Shown here: in pieces, positions 16,708 through 24,782 of the stretch
Numbering within the stretch: the first letter of the stretch is position 1
Layout: each line of letters opens with the position of its first letter
NCBI RefSeq assembly: GCF_026626745.1
Contig: NZ_JAPNJW010000001.1
Span: 2,526,001 to 2,590,000, forward strand
Length of the DNA stretch: 64,000 bases
Reading direction: 5' to 3'
Source: Nannocystis sp. RBIL2
GTDB taxonomy: Bacteria > Myxococcota_A > Polyangia > Nannocystales > Nannocystaceae
Made by a program: the position numbers and the translations under genes
Notes under the pieces: generated by a model
What the model was told of the DNA's origin: nothing
Databases searched by the model: none
What the model saw: only the letters and a program-made list of their open reading frames with translations

Positions 16708-17910
16708 ATGCCGCCCGAGCGACCGATCGTGCATGTCGACCTGCGCGCCGACGGCACCATCGCTCGCACCGGCCTGACCACCGGCGAGCACAGCCTCCTC
16801 GTCGTCCATCGGCCCCGGGTCCACACCTCCGAACCGGCGTGGACCGCTTACCTCGCGCGCAGCGTCCTCCTGCTGCCGCGGGTCGGGCCGCATCACCCGT
16901 GGGCGCCCGTGGTCGCCTGGCTGCGTCACCTGCAGCAGCACCTCGATCACGGCGGGCTCGTCGTCGGTCACCGCGAGGCCGAGGAACCGCCGGAGTTCGC
17001 CGCGCTGCGGGCCCGCGCCCTGCTCCACTTTCTGCGCGACGAGCAGTCGGCGTGGGTCGCTCTCGCGAGCGCGCACGGGCGCGTGCAGGACACCCAGGCC
17101 TACCTCGATTACCTGCACCGCGTGTGCGGCTGGGACACCGCCGTGCAGTCCATCTCCGACGCCGCCGACGCCGCCACCGCGCGCGCGGTCGAGGCCTTCC
17201 AGCGCACCTACAACCGGGCCTTCCGCGCCGACATCTACGAGGACGGCGTCATCGGCGAGCAGACCCTCGGCGCGGTGTTCGAGGTCGCCAAGGCCGAGCT
17301 CGTCTACTGGTTGGAGCTCGGCGGCACCAGCCTCGACGCCTTGCGGCCCTATGCCGGAGACCTCGAGTGGGCCGTCGATCCGGCGTACGACGGCCGGCCC
17401 TGGACGCAGTTGCTCGCGCTCCCCGCGGCCGATCGCTACGACCTCGCGCGCGAGCCCGCGGGCGCCGGCCTCTACCCGATCGCGCGCCAGCTCCCGCTGC
17501 CCGTCGCCGACGTGCCCGCGCCCGTGCGTCACGTGCTCGAGATCCGCGTCCTCGACGAGTGGGGCGAGCCGCTGCCGCACCTCGCCTACGAGCTCACAGT
17601 CGCCGGCGAGACGCGCTTCGGCGAGACCGACGAGCACGGCCTGCTCGCCGAGCCGATGATGCCGCCCGGCGACATCGTGCTCCGCCTCGCCGACGGCGCG
17701 CCCGTGCTGTTCCACGACCTCTACCAGCCGCGCGGCGTCTTCCCGCTCGCGGCCGGCGGCGAGCCGCCCCACGACCTCGAGGACGAGTTCCACGCCCGCG
17801 ACGACGACGACGATGACGACGACGACGACGATGATGAAACCAGCGACGAGCTCGGCGACGACGACGACGGCTGGGGCGCGCTCGCGGAGGACGGTGCCCG
17901 TGCGGACTAG
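16708..17910 (+). CDS. Peptidoglycan-binding-like protein with regulatory-like beta domain and acidic tail
   Basis: The ATG at 16708 gives 400 residues without a signal peptide. Residues about 118-195 resemble a peptidoglycan-binding domain 1 fold: RVQDTQAYLDYLHRVCGW, then AVEAFQRTYNRAF, EDGVIGEQTLGAVFEVAK. A Pro-rich region follows. From about 275 a transthyretin-like domain appears (LEIRVLDEWGEPLPHLAYELTV, GETDEHGLLAEPMMPPGDIVLRL). The C-terminus has a run of twelve Asp from (GAC)n repeats, then more acidic residues. This combination is known to me from myxobacterial proteins near VgrG/PAAR-type spike genes, but no spike gene is in the window. Its stop overlaps the next gene's start region by 11 bp, indicating coupling with the lipoprotein. 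Confidence 0.75.
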   Translation: MPPERPIVHVDLRADGTIARTGLTTGEHSLLVVHRPRVHTSEPAWTAYLARSVLLLPRVGPHHPWAPVVAWLRHLQQHLDHGGLVVGHREAEEPPEFAALRARALLHFLRDEQSAWVALASAHGRVQDTQAYLDYLHRVCGWDTAVQSISDAADAATARAVEAFQRTYNRAFRADIYEDGVIGEQTLGAVFEVAKAELVYWLELGGTSLDALRPYAGDLEWAVDPAYDGRPWTQLLALPAADRYDLAREPAGAGLYPIARQLPLPVADVPAPVRHVLEIRVLDEWGEPLPHLAYELTVAGETRFGETDEHGLLAEPMMPPGDIVLRLADGAPVLFHDLYQPRGVFPLAAGGEPPHDLEDEFHARDDDDDDDDDDDDETSDELGDDDDGWGALAEDGARAD

Positions 17911-18679
17911 CGCCCTCGTCGGCCTGCTGCTCGCCGCGTGCAGCCCGGCCACCCCGGTCGCCGCACCGCAGGCCGAGCCCGTCGCGCCCGCCCCCGAGGT
18001 CGCGCCTGCCAAGCAGGACGCGCCGCCCGCTCCGACGACGCCCGCCGGCCCGCCCGCGCCCAACAAGCTCACCGTCCCCGGCGATCCGGCCCCGAACCTC
18101 GCCATCGGCAAGGACGAGCAGGCCGCCATCGACGCCGCCTGCCCCAAGCTGTGCAAGACCCCGCAGTGCAAGTGCGACGCGGCCCGGCCGATGCAGCAAT
18201 TCCTGCTGGTGCGGCGATTCGACCCGACCGAGGCGCCCGAGCGCGGCTACGGCTGGTACGTCCTGCAGCGCACCGATCGCGGCTGGATCACAGTGATGGA
18301 CACCGAGACGCGCCCCGGCGGCGACGACGTCGCGCGCCCGCACGAGGCCTGCGGCCTGCGGGGACCCGATCCGCTGCCCGCGGGCCTCGGCCTCGTCGGC
18401 GTGCGCCTCCCCGACCTCGACCTCGACGGCCGCCCCGATCTGCTGTTCGAGTGCCGCACGGAATGGCGGCACGACGTGCATTATTGCACTGCCACCAACG
18501 AGACCTGCGCGACGATCCCCATGCGATTCGTCAACGAGGGCGAGCTCTACCTCGACCTCGACCTCGAGTACCGCGACGGCTGGTTCCTCCGCACCGTCCG
18601 CGTCGACCGCTGGAAGCAGGCCCGGGGCAACGTCCGGGTCGACGGCGTCGACAAGCCCGACCCCGCCCCCGGCCGCTGA
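17900..18679 (+). CDS. Lipoprotein coupled to the peptidoglycan-binding protein
   Basis: GGAGG at 17886-17890 favours the GTG at 17900 (9-base spacing) over the GTG at 17894 (3 bases). The product is then 259 residues, overlapping the upstream gene by 11 bp. The signal MRTSALVGLLLAAC has a canonical lipobox (LAAC). A Pro/Ala-rich linker (about 20-60) leads to a domain with Cys motifs CPKLCKTPQCKCDAA, a Trp/Tyr-rich middle (GYGWYVLQRTDRGWITVMDTE) and an FG-GAP-like calcium-loop motif (DLDLDGRPDLLFEC). It ends only 9 bp from the stop of the large lysozyme-like protein transcribed towards it. A periplasmic immunity or inhibitor role is a testable inference, not shown by sequence. Confidence 0.78.
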   Translation: MRTSALVGLLLAACSPATPVAAPQAEPVAPAPEVAPAKQDAPPAPTTPAGPPAPNKLTVPGDPAPNLAIGKDEQAAIDAACPKLCKTPQCKCDAARPMQQFLLVRRFDPTEAPERGYGWYVLQRTDRGWITVMDTETRPGGDDVARPHEACGLRGPDPLPAGLGLVGVRLPDLDLDGRPDLLFECRTEWRHDVHYCTATNETCATIPMRFVNEGELYLDLDLEYRDGWFLRTVRVDRWKQARGNVRVDGVDKPDPAPGR

Positions 18680-18688
18680 CTCATTTTT

Positions 18689-21196
18689 TTAAAGCTGCTT
18701 GCGCACCCGCGCGAACGCGGCCTCCATCGCCAGCAGCGGCGCCGACTTCTTCTTCGGCTTCTTGCTCTTCTTGCCCGGCTTGCCCTTCGCGTCCGGCGGC
18801 GCCTCTGCCTCGGCCTCTGCTTCGCCGGCCTCGGGCGCGCCGCCCGACGTCGTCCCGGCCGCCGCCTTGCCCACTGCCACGATCTCCCGCGCCGTCTTGA
18901 ACAGCCGCGCGTCGGCCCGCTCGCCCCCGCCCGCGTAGCGCATCACTGCGCGCAGCCACGAGCACGGGTACTCCGATCGCCCGAGCTCCGAGTCGACCGC
19001 CAGCGGCGCGCCGAACAGCTCCGGCCAGCGCGACGCCGGCGCGGTGCAATGATAGGACGCGTCGCCCGCGTTCGCCGCCAGCAGCGGCTGCTCGGAGCTC
19101 AGCTGGAAGCGCTCGAGGCACCTGGCGCACTCGTAGCGCTTGCCGCCCGGCACCTTGCCGTACGTGCAATTGCGGGCCGGCGCGTCGCTCGCCTGATTCG
19201 GCGTGAACTTCGACACCAGCAGGTCCCGCGCCCGCGCGCACGAGCTCTCGGCGCCCATCCAGTTGCCCGGCGTCGGCATCTTGCCGTCGCTGGGCACGGG
19301 GATCCCGGCCACCCATTCGTAGCCGTCGACCTGCTTGCCACGGCCGGCCGGGCTCACGCCGGCGAGGATCGTCGGCAGCGTCACCTGGCCGCCGCCGACC
19401 CCGCGCGAGTGCACGAGCGGCCCGAGGTAGCCCGGGTGCTCGGCCTGGACCCGGCCGACGCTGTTCGTGAACAGCTCCGAATAGGCGTACTTGGTCACCG
19501 AGCCGCCCTTGCGGCCCCAGTTGCTCCAATCGATGCCGTTGATCGGCACCCGCCGGGCCTTCTCGTCCTTGCTGGTCGCCAGGTCGCCGACCGCGTCGGT
19601 GGCCCGGTAGCCCGACTCGTTCTTCTGCCGCTCGAGCATGATGAACGGCGGGACCACGAACACCCCGCCGTCCTTGCACGCCTCGATCACCAGATCTGCG
19701 TACGCGTCGAGGTCCTTGGGCTCGCCCTCGATGTTCGGCGGGAAGTGATAGACCAGCTTGCGCCCCGGCTGCTTGGTGACCTTGCCGCGGGCCGAGCCGA
19801 TCGGCACCTCCGACAGCATCGCCAGGATGTAGAAGGCGGTCGCGTGATCGACGATCGCGTTGCGGTGCAGCGCCTCGCGGTAGGGCGTGAACGTCTCGGG
19901 CAGGCCGCCGACGATCCGGCGCAGGTCCGCGAGCTGCTCCGGGGTCGCCGCCGCGATCACAGCGGCGTATTGCTGGTAGCGATCGATCGGGGCCTGGAAC
20001 TGCTTGCGCAGCTTGTCGTCGCCCGCGAGGTCGGTGAGCACCTGCGCCAGCGCGGCCACGCGCCGGGCCTCCGGCGCCGCGTCGCACGAGATCACCAGCT
20101 CGAGGTCGCGGACGAAGTCGACCCACGGATCGTGGTCGGGCTTCTCGCGCGGGACGTCCTTGAACTGCGGATGCGCGATCACTTCGGCGAGGCTCCGCGC
20201 CTTCCGCTCGGCCTTCGAGGTCTGCAGCGCCGCGAGATCGAGCGCCGGCACCTCCTGGGGCAGCTGCCGCATGCCCTGTCGCAGCGCCGTCAACGCCTGC
20301 GCCCGCAGCTGCGCCGCCTTCTTGGCCGCCTGCCCCTCGGCCCCGGCCTGCCCCAGCAGCGCGAGCCCGCGGTCGTACGCGGCGTGCGCCGCGGCGAGCG
20401 CCCGCAGCCGCTCGGCCAGCGGATACACCAGAGCCTCGGCGATCGCCCGGATCGGGTTGTCGGGCAGCTTCGGGTCGAAGTAGATCGGCTTGGCGAACGT
20501 CTCGAGGGTGGTCTCGCGCAGCTCCGCGTCGCTGACCATCGTCTGGCTCAGGTCGGTCGTGGTCGGCACGCCGTAGAAGAACGAGATGTCGAACTTGAGC
20601 GCCAGGATCGCGCCGACCAGGGTCGCCTCGAACACGTGGACCCCGCCGTACTCGGCGCCGACGTTGCGCTCGCGGTTGCCATAGTACGCCAGGTACAGCA
20701 GGTCGCGCTTGAGCTGGCGGACGTGCATCGACCTGGCGACCACGCCCGGCTCCGCGTCGCCGTACTGCCGCGTCAGGTCGCTGTTGCCGGGGCGCAGCAG
20801 GTGGCCGTCGTAGGGCCGCACGTTCAGCCGGTGCGCCACCGCGGGCCCCGTCTTCGCCGGCTGATACTCGGCCGCCTGACCGCCGACCGTCAGCCGCTCG
20901 AGCGCCCGCTTCCACACCGACACCACCGCGTCGAACACGACCGGCACCGCCGTGCGCATGTCGGGCGGGGCCTGGCGCAGGTGATCGTCGACGTAGATCA
21001 GCATCCCGTCGCGCCCGGCCCGCGTGCACGCCGGACACTGCACCACCCGCTTGTCGGCCCTGGCCGCCTCGTAGCCGGGGATCCCGTCGTGCGGGTACAG
21101 CAAGATCACCGTGGCCAGATCGAGCAGCGGCGAGCGCACTTTGAGCGCGCACTCGGCGTGGGTGCAGGTGACGAGGATCTCGGCGTCGGTGGCCAT
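18689..21196 (-). CDS. Large lysozyme-like protein with zinc-ribbon-type Cys and Lys-rich tail
   Basis: Beginning at the ATG at 21194-21196 (MATDAEILVTCTHAEC), the product is 835 residues. The frame is open to 21535, but that extension reads like non-coding DNA. Cys11, Cys16, Cys54 and Cys57 form a zinc-ribbon-like set; a further CARC occurs near the C-terminus. Around 155-210, VRQLKRDLLYLAYYG resembles a peptidoglycan-binding repeat. Around 523-610, ERQKNESGYRATDAVGD (Glu527) and RGVGGGQVTLPT (Gln604) match the ESxF and GxxGLMQxxPxT elements of lysozyme-like lytic transglycosylases, separated by an insertion of about 70 residues. The last 70 residues are Ala/Glu- then Lys-rich. No signal peptide is present, so a murein-cleaving effector delivered by a secretion machine is my inference; confidence in lysozyme-like activity is moderate. 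Confidence 0.7.
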   Translation of the reverse strand: MATDAEILVTCTHAECALKVRSPLLDLATVILLYPHDGIPGYEAARADKRVVQCPACTRAGRDGMLIYVDDHLRQAPPDMRTAVPVVFDAVVSVWKRALERLTVGGQAAEYQPAKTGPAVAHRLNVRPYDGHLLRPGNSDLTRQYGDAEPGVVARSMHVRQLKRDLLYLAYYGNRERNVGAEYGGVHVFEATLVGAILALKFDISFFYGVPTTTDLSQTMVSDAELRETTLETFAKPIYFDPKLPDNPIRAIAEALVYPLAERLRALAAAHAAYDRGLALLGQAGAEGQAAKKAAQLRAQALTALRQGMRQLPQEVPALDLAALQTSKAERKARSLAEVIAHPQFKDVPREKPDHDPWVDFVRDLELVISCDAAPEARRVAALAQVLTDLAGDDKLRKQFQAPIDRYQQYAAVIAAATPEQLADLRRIVGGLPETFTPYREALHRNAIVDHATAFYILAMLSEVPIGSARGKVTKQPGRKLVYHFPPNIEGEPKDLDAYADLVIEACKDGGVFVVPPFIMLERQKNESGYRATDAVGDLATSKDEKARRVPINGIDWSNWGRKGGSVTKYAYSELFTNSVGRVQAEHPGYLGPLVHSRGVGGGQVTLPTILAGVSPAGRGKQVDGYEWVAGIPVPSDGKMPTPGNWMGAESSCARARDLLVSKFTPNQASDAPARNCTYGKVPGGKRYECARCLERFQLSSEQPLLAANAGDASYHCTAPASRWPELFGAPLAVDSELGRSEYPCSWLRAVMRYAGGGERADARLFKTAREIVAVGKAAAGTTSGGAPEAGEAEAEAEAPPDAKGKPGKKSKKPKKKSAPLLAMEAAFARVRKQL

Positions 21197-21317
21197 TCGC
21201 AGGGAGTCGACGCAGACGCGCGCGCTCGCCGATGATAGAGAAATTCGCGGCGGTGTTGGCCCGACGAACGCAGGCGCGCCGGCGCGCGCGGCAGCCGAGG
21301 ATTGCGCCGACGAATCC

Positions 21318-21341
21318 AAAGATGTCCCGAGAGACATCTTT
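21318..21341. promoter_or_regulatory. AAAGATGTC/GACATCTTT hairpin with T-tract
   Basis: A perfect 9-bp stem (21318-21326 with 21333-21341), loop CCGAGA, is followed by T to 21343. By shape it is an intrinsic terminator on the plus strand. However, it lies between two divergent genes (starts 21196 and 21670), where no plus transcript should end. It may be an operator, or it may end a short non-coding RNA or antisense transcript. The rest of 21197-21669 shows no gene. Confidence 0.55.
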
Positions 21342-21669
21342 TTAAAATTGCGCGACGCCCCGGGCGGACGTCGGCGAGCGGGCCCGCCGGAACCGATTGC
21401 ACATACGCGATCCCCCGCCCGGCGAGCGCGGCCCGCCTCCGCGAATGTCACGACCCCGCCGCCGCCACGCAGCCGTCGACCCCACCCGCCGGCGCAAACC
21501 CAGGCTCGCCCGCGTGTCCGCCAGCCTCGCACCACGTGCGCGCCCCGGCTCGCCCGACCCGCGCGATTTCGCCCCCAGCGCCCTACCTCTGCCCCGCCGG
21601 CGAGCCCTCGCGAAAAAATTCGTCGCGGTCGTGTAGGGTTCTGTTGGCGAGCGACACTCGAGCTCCGCG

Positions 21670-22833
21670 ATGACCCATCTGCTGGCCACAGACCCCTACA
21701 CCTTGCTGGCCGAGGCCCTCGTGTACCTGGTCTACGGCATGGGTCTGCTCACCTTGCTGGTGATGCCGACGATGCGCCTGTGGGCGCTGGCGCTGAGGGC
21801 GGCGCGGTGGCTGATGCGAGCCCTGCCGCAGCTGCTCCTGTCGCGCCCGGCCTTCGGCGCCTCGCCGTCGCGCCCGCTCCAGCTCACCGGGCTGTCGCGG
21901 CCGCTGGTGAAGGTGATCCAGCAGACACGCACCCTCACCTCCGAGCTCCGCCGTGCCAGCATCGAGGCCGCCGACTGGCCGGTCGACCCGGCCGAGCCGG
22001 CCCGCAGCGGCTGGCGCGAGCTGTTGCTCGGGGTCTCCGAAGGGCGCGCCCCGCTCACCGCCATCCGCGACCAGGTGTTCGTGTGGATCGGTCTGGTCGA
22101 GGCGCTGCCGGCCGGCGACCGCGAGCGGCTGGCCGGGCTCGGGGTCGACGTCGAGGCGGTGCGCCGCACCCTGACCGAGGAGGGCGCGCCGGCCGAGGTC
22201 GTGCGCACGCTCGCCGGCCAGCTGTGGGGCATCGACGAGCGGCTCGCCTCCGCGAGCAACTTCGGCTACCGGGCCAGCGGCGCCGCGCCGGCGGCCCATC
22301 CGCGGCCGCTGGCAGCCGGCACCGGCGAGAACGACGACGAGCGAGCCCGCCGCGGGCGCTGGGCCGGCACCGTGGCCGAGCACGGCCCCGGCCTGTCGCA
22401 GATGGCGGCCAGCTACAGCCGCAGCCCCGCCGAGCGCGCCGATCTCGAGCAGGACATCGCCCTCGCGCTGTGGCGAGCGCTGCCGATGTTCCGCGGCGAG
22501 TCGTCGCTCAAGACCTTCGCCTACCGGGTCGCCCGCTACTGTTGCTTCCGCCACGTCCGCCGGCGCAAGGACGTCGATGCGGCGGTCGACCCGGCGAGCG
22601 TGGCCGACCCGGCCGCGTGCATCGAGTCGGCGATGCTGCGCGCGGACCAGCGGACCCGCATCGAGCAAGCCCTGACCGATCTGCCCGACAACCTCGAGTC
22701 GGTGATGGCGCTGCACCTCTCGGGGCACTCGTACGCCCAGATCGCCGAGACCCTCGGGATCACCGAGCGCAACGTCTCGGTCCGGCTGTCCCGCGCCCGC
22801 GCCCGCCTGCGCCGTCAGCTCGTCGCGGCCTGA
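21670..22833 (+). CDS. ECF sigma factor with N-terminal membrane region
   Basis: The 387-residue product begins with a hydrophobic region (about 10-50: LLAEALVYLVYGMGLLTLLVM, then ALRAARWLMRALPQLLL) that suggests one or two membrane passes. About 180 residues of unknown helical sequence follow. The C-terminal 150 residues are a standard ECF sigma factor. Region 2 (about 247-300) has RADLEQDIALALWRALPMF and SSLKTFAYRVARYCCFRHV; region 4 (about 328-387) has IEQALTDLPDNLESVMALHL and SYAQIAETLGITERNVSVRL. An internal GTG at 22372 (residue 235) could start a free sigma factor, so two products are possible. With the gene at 13393, this is the second sigma factor in the window fused to membrane segments, here at the opposite end. 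A 44-47-bp hairpin repeat array follows the stop. Confidence 0.85.
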   Translation: MTHLLATDPYTLLAEALVYLVYGMGLLTLLVMPTMRLWALALRAARWLMRALPQLLLSRPAFGASPSRPLQLTGLSRPLVKVIQQTRTLTSELRRASIEAADWPVDPAEPARSGWRELLLGVSEGRAPLTAIRDQVFVWIGLVEALPAGDRERLAGLGVDVEAVRRTLTEEGAPAEVVRTLAGQLWGIDERLASASNFGYRASGAAPAAHPRPLAAGTGENDDERARRGRWAGTVAEHGPGLSQMAASYSRSPAERADLEQDIALALWRALPMFRGESSLKTFAYRVARYCCFRHVRRRKDVDAAVDPASVADPAACIESAMLRADQRTRIEQALTDLPDNLESVMALHLSGHSYAQIAETLGITERNVSVRLSRARARLRRQLVAA

Positions 22834-22874
22834 GGCCCGAACGTGCCGCGGACGGCGCCGGCCCGACGCTCGGC

Positions 22875-23037
22875 AGACATGTCCTCGAAGACATGCCTCC
22901 GATCGCCGTCGGCGTGACGGCTTCCATGTCCCCGAGGACATGCCTCCGATCATCACCATGACGTGTCACATGTCCCCAGGGACATGCCTCCAATCATCGC
23001 CGTGACGTGTCACATGTCCCACAGGACATGCACATAA
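22875..23037. repeat. Tandem 44-47-bp repeat, each with a CATGTCC...GGACATG hairpin
   Basis: CATGTCC begins at 22878, 22925, 22969 and 23013, giving periods of 47, 44 and 44 bp. Each unit has a short inverted repeat (for example CATGTCCC-CA-GGGACATG in unit 3), followed by CCTCC(G/A)ATCATCGCCGTGACGTGTCA. The fourth unit stops after its hairpin. The array fills the space between the convergent sigma factor and BON-protein genes. Confidence 0.85.
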
Positions 23038-23147
23038 TTGAGGCAGGCGCGGCCACAGCGGCCGCGTCCACCTCTCCCGTCCGGCAGCTCCCTGCCGCCG
23101 GGCGCCGGCGCACGCCTCATTGGGCGTACGCGCCGGCGCTCACGGGC

Positions 23148-24371
23148 TCACGCCTCGCGCGTGCGCGAGCCGGTCGTGGTCGTGCTCTGGCTGCGGCCGG
23201 TCTGGCCCTGCTCGCCCTGCGTGCGGCCGGTCTGGCCCTGCTCGCCCTGCGTCTGGCCCGTCGTCTGCTGGCCATGGCTGACGCGGATCTGGTTCTGGAC
23301 CTCGCGGACGCCCGAGATGTCCTCGCTGAGATCCTCGATCAGGCGCTTGACCTCGCGGTCGTCGACGGTGCCGCTCAGGGTCACGATGCCCTGTTGCACC
23401 TTCACCTCGATCTCGCTGGCGTCGACCGACGGGTTGCGCGTCAGGGCCTCGCAGATCTCCTCGGTGATGCGATCGTCGGACCGGCGGTAGCCCTTCGGCC
23501 CGCGGCCGGCGAAGCGCCCGCGCTCCTGTGACATCCTGCCGCCCATGCCGCTCATGCCGCGGCCCTCCTCGCCGAAGCTCCGCCGGCGCGGCATGTCCTC
23601 CTGGAAGCCGCCCTCGCGGTAGCCCTCGCCGCCGAACCCGCCCTCGTAGCGCTGGCCCATGCGCGAGCCCTGCCCGTACTGGCCCTGCCCGTACTGGCCC
23701 TGCCCGTACTGGCCCTGCCCGTACTGGCCCTGCCCGTACTGGCCCTGCCCGTACTGGCCCTGCCCGTATTGGCCCTGCTGGCCGTATTGCTGGCCGCCCA
23801 TGCCCTGCTGGCCGTATTGGCCGCCGTAGCCGCCCTGCCCGCCGTACTGGCCGCCCATGCCCTGATGGCCGTACTGGCCGCCCATGCCCTGATGGCCGTA
23901 CTGGCCGCCGTAGCCGCCCTGCCCGGCGTAGCCGCCCTGCCCGCCGAACTGGCCGCCGTACTGGCCCTGGCCGCCGTACTGGCCCATCCCCATCTGGCCC
24001 TGGCCGTGCCCGCCGTGCTGTCCCATCCCGTACTGCCCGCCGTAGCCCTGCTGGCCGTACTGGCCTTGACCGTACTGCTGCCCGTACTGACCGCCGTACT
24101 GCCCATGCTCGCGGTACTGGCCCTGACCGCCGAACTGTGACCCCTGGCCTTCATAGCGGCCGTAGCCGCCCTGATGCATGAATTCTCCGCCGCGCTGCTC
24201 CTCGAACTCCGCGCCCTCGTCATCGTAGCGACGGCGGGTGAGGCGCTCGTCGCGGCCCGACATCCCGCGCATCTCTTCGCCGCGCTCGCGGCCCTCGTGC
24301 TCGTGCGACTGCCGGGTCCGGCGGCCGTAGTTCTGCTCCTCTTGCATGTGACGACGATCATCCTGTCGCAT
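23148..24371 (-). CDS. BON-domain protein with Gly/Gln/Tyr low-complexity region
   Basis: An excellent ribosome site (AAGGAGAGG, 6 bases before ATG) fixes the start at 24371; the product has 407 residues. After a charged N-terminus (about 1-65, many Arg/Glu) comes a roughly 190-residue region made almost only of Gly, Gln and Tyr, in GQYGQGQYG and GGYGGQYGHQGMG units. An Arg/Gly segment follows (PRRRSFGEEGRGMSGMGGRM). Residues about 299-365 form a BON domain (ITEEICEALTRNPSVDASEIEVKVQQG, IVTLSGTVDDREVKRLIEDL), a fold that binds phospholipid or other ligands. The C-terminus is a Gln/Gly/Thr tail. There is no signal peptide, so it is probably cytoplasmic. The composition resembles prion-like phase-separating domains of eukaryotic FUS-type proteins (analogy only). 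Confidence 0.88.
   Translation of the reverse strand: MRQDDRRHMQEEQNYGRRTRQSHEHEGRERGEEMRGMSGRDERLTRRRYDDEGAEFEEQRGGEFMHQGGYGRYEGQGSQFGGQGQYREHGQYGGQYGQQYGQGQYGQQGYGGQYGMGQHGGHGQGQMGMGQYGGQGQYGGQFGGQGGYAGQGGYGGQYGHQGMGGQYGHQGMGGQYGGQGGYGGQYGQQGMGGQQYGQQGQYGQGQYGQGQYGQGQYGQGQYGQGQYGQGQYGQGSRMGQRYEGGFGGEGYREGGFQEDMPRRRSFGEEGRGMSGMGGRMSQERGRFAGRGPKGYRRSDDRITEEICEALTRNPSVDASEIEVKVQQGIVTLSGTVDDREVKRLIEDLSEDISGVREVQNQIRVSHGQQTTGQTQGEQGQTGRTQGEQGQTGRSQSTTTTGSRTREA
23671..23775 (-). repeat. 15-bp tandem repeat, seven copies, in the BON gene
   Basis: TGCCCGTACTGGCCC (plus strand) is repeated seven times, with one substitution in the last copy. It encodes GQGQY on the minus strand. The unit is in frame, so copy-number change would lengthen or shorten the low-complexity domain. 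Confidence 0.9.
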
Positions 24372-24782
24372 GAAAACCTCTCCTTCTCGATTCGGTTGGA
24401 CGTGAATGGGCGACCACGCGGGTCGCCTCGGCGCGCAGAGCATGGGGGGAGCGCGGCTCCGAGCTACCCGAACCGCATATAAGCAGCCCCACGCGTATTC
24501 GCGGCGCCTGCTCATCGATTGTGCGCAGCAACCGCCGCTGGGAATCACCCTCGTCGCAACGGTCCCGCAACGCCTCGAACTCGACGTCTCCCGGCAAATG
24601 GCGGCAGGAGCGAGCTGGACCGAGACCCGCACACCCGGCGGCCGCGCCGCCAGAATCGACGTCGCGGGCGACCCGACCTCGGATTCTCGCGCCGCCACGC
24701 CGGCGAGTCCCCGCCAGACGACAGGTGTGTCCCTCCGCCCCCGAGATTCACCGACGAATCACCGCAGCGACCCAGGCGTTTT
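24372..24782. other. Upstream region of the BON gene
   Basis: This is 411 bp between the BON gene start and the stop of the upstream same-strand metalloprotease gene. An AT-richer CATATAA near 24476-24483 reads TTATATG on the minus strand about 105 bp before the BON start and could be a -10-like element (weak). No gene or strong dyad is visible. Confidence 0.3.

Noticed and set aside
17798..17834. GAC trinucleotide run as a phase-variation site
   Set aside because: The unit is three bases, so slippage changes only the number of Asp residues and cannot switch the frame.
18683..18690. T7 run after the lipoprotein gene as an intrinsic terminator
   Set aside because: No GC-rich stem lies immediately before it; the T-run alone, between two stops 9 bp apart, is not enough.
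21197..21535. N-terminal extension of the lysozyme-like protein to 21535
   Set aside because: The added 113 residues are Arg/Ala/Ser-rich, cross the 21318-21341 hairpin, and precede a normal protein start at the ATG at 21196.
22875..23037. Four evenly spaced repeats that might be a CRISPR array
   Set aside because: The sequence between hairpins is also repeated, the period varies (47, 44, 44) and no cas gene is nearby.
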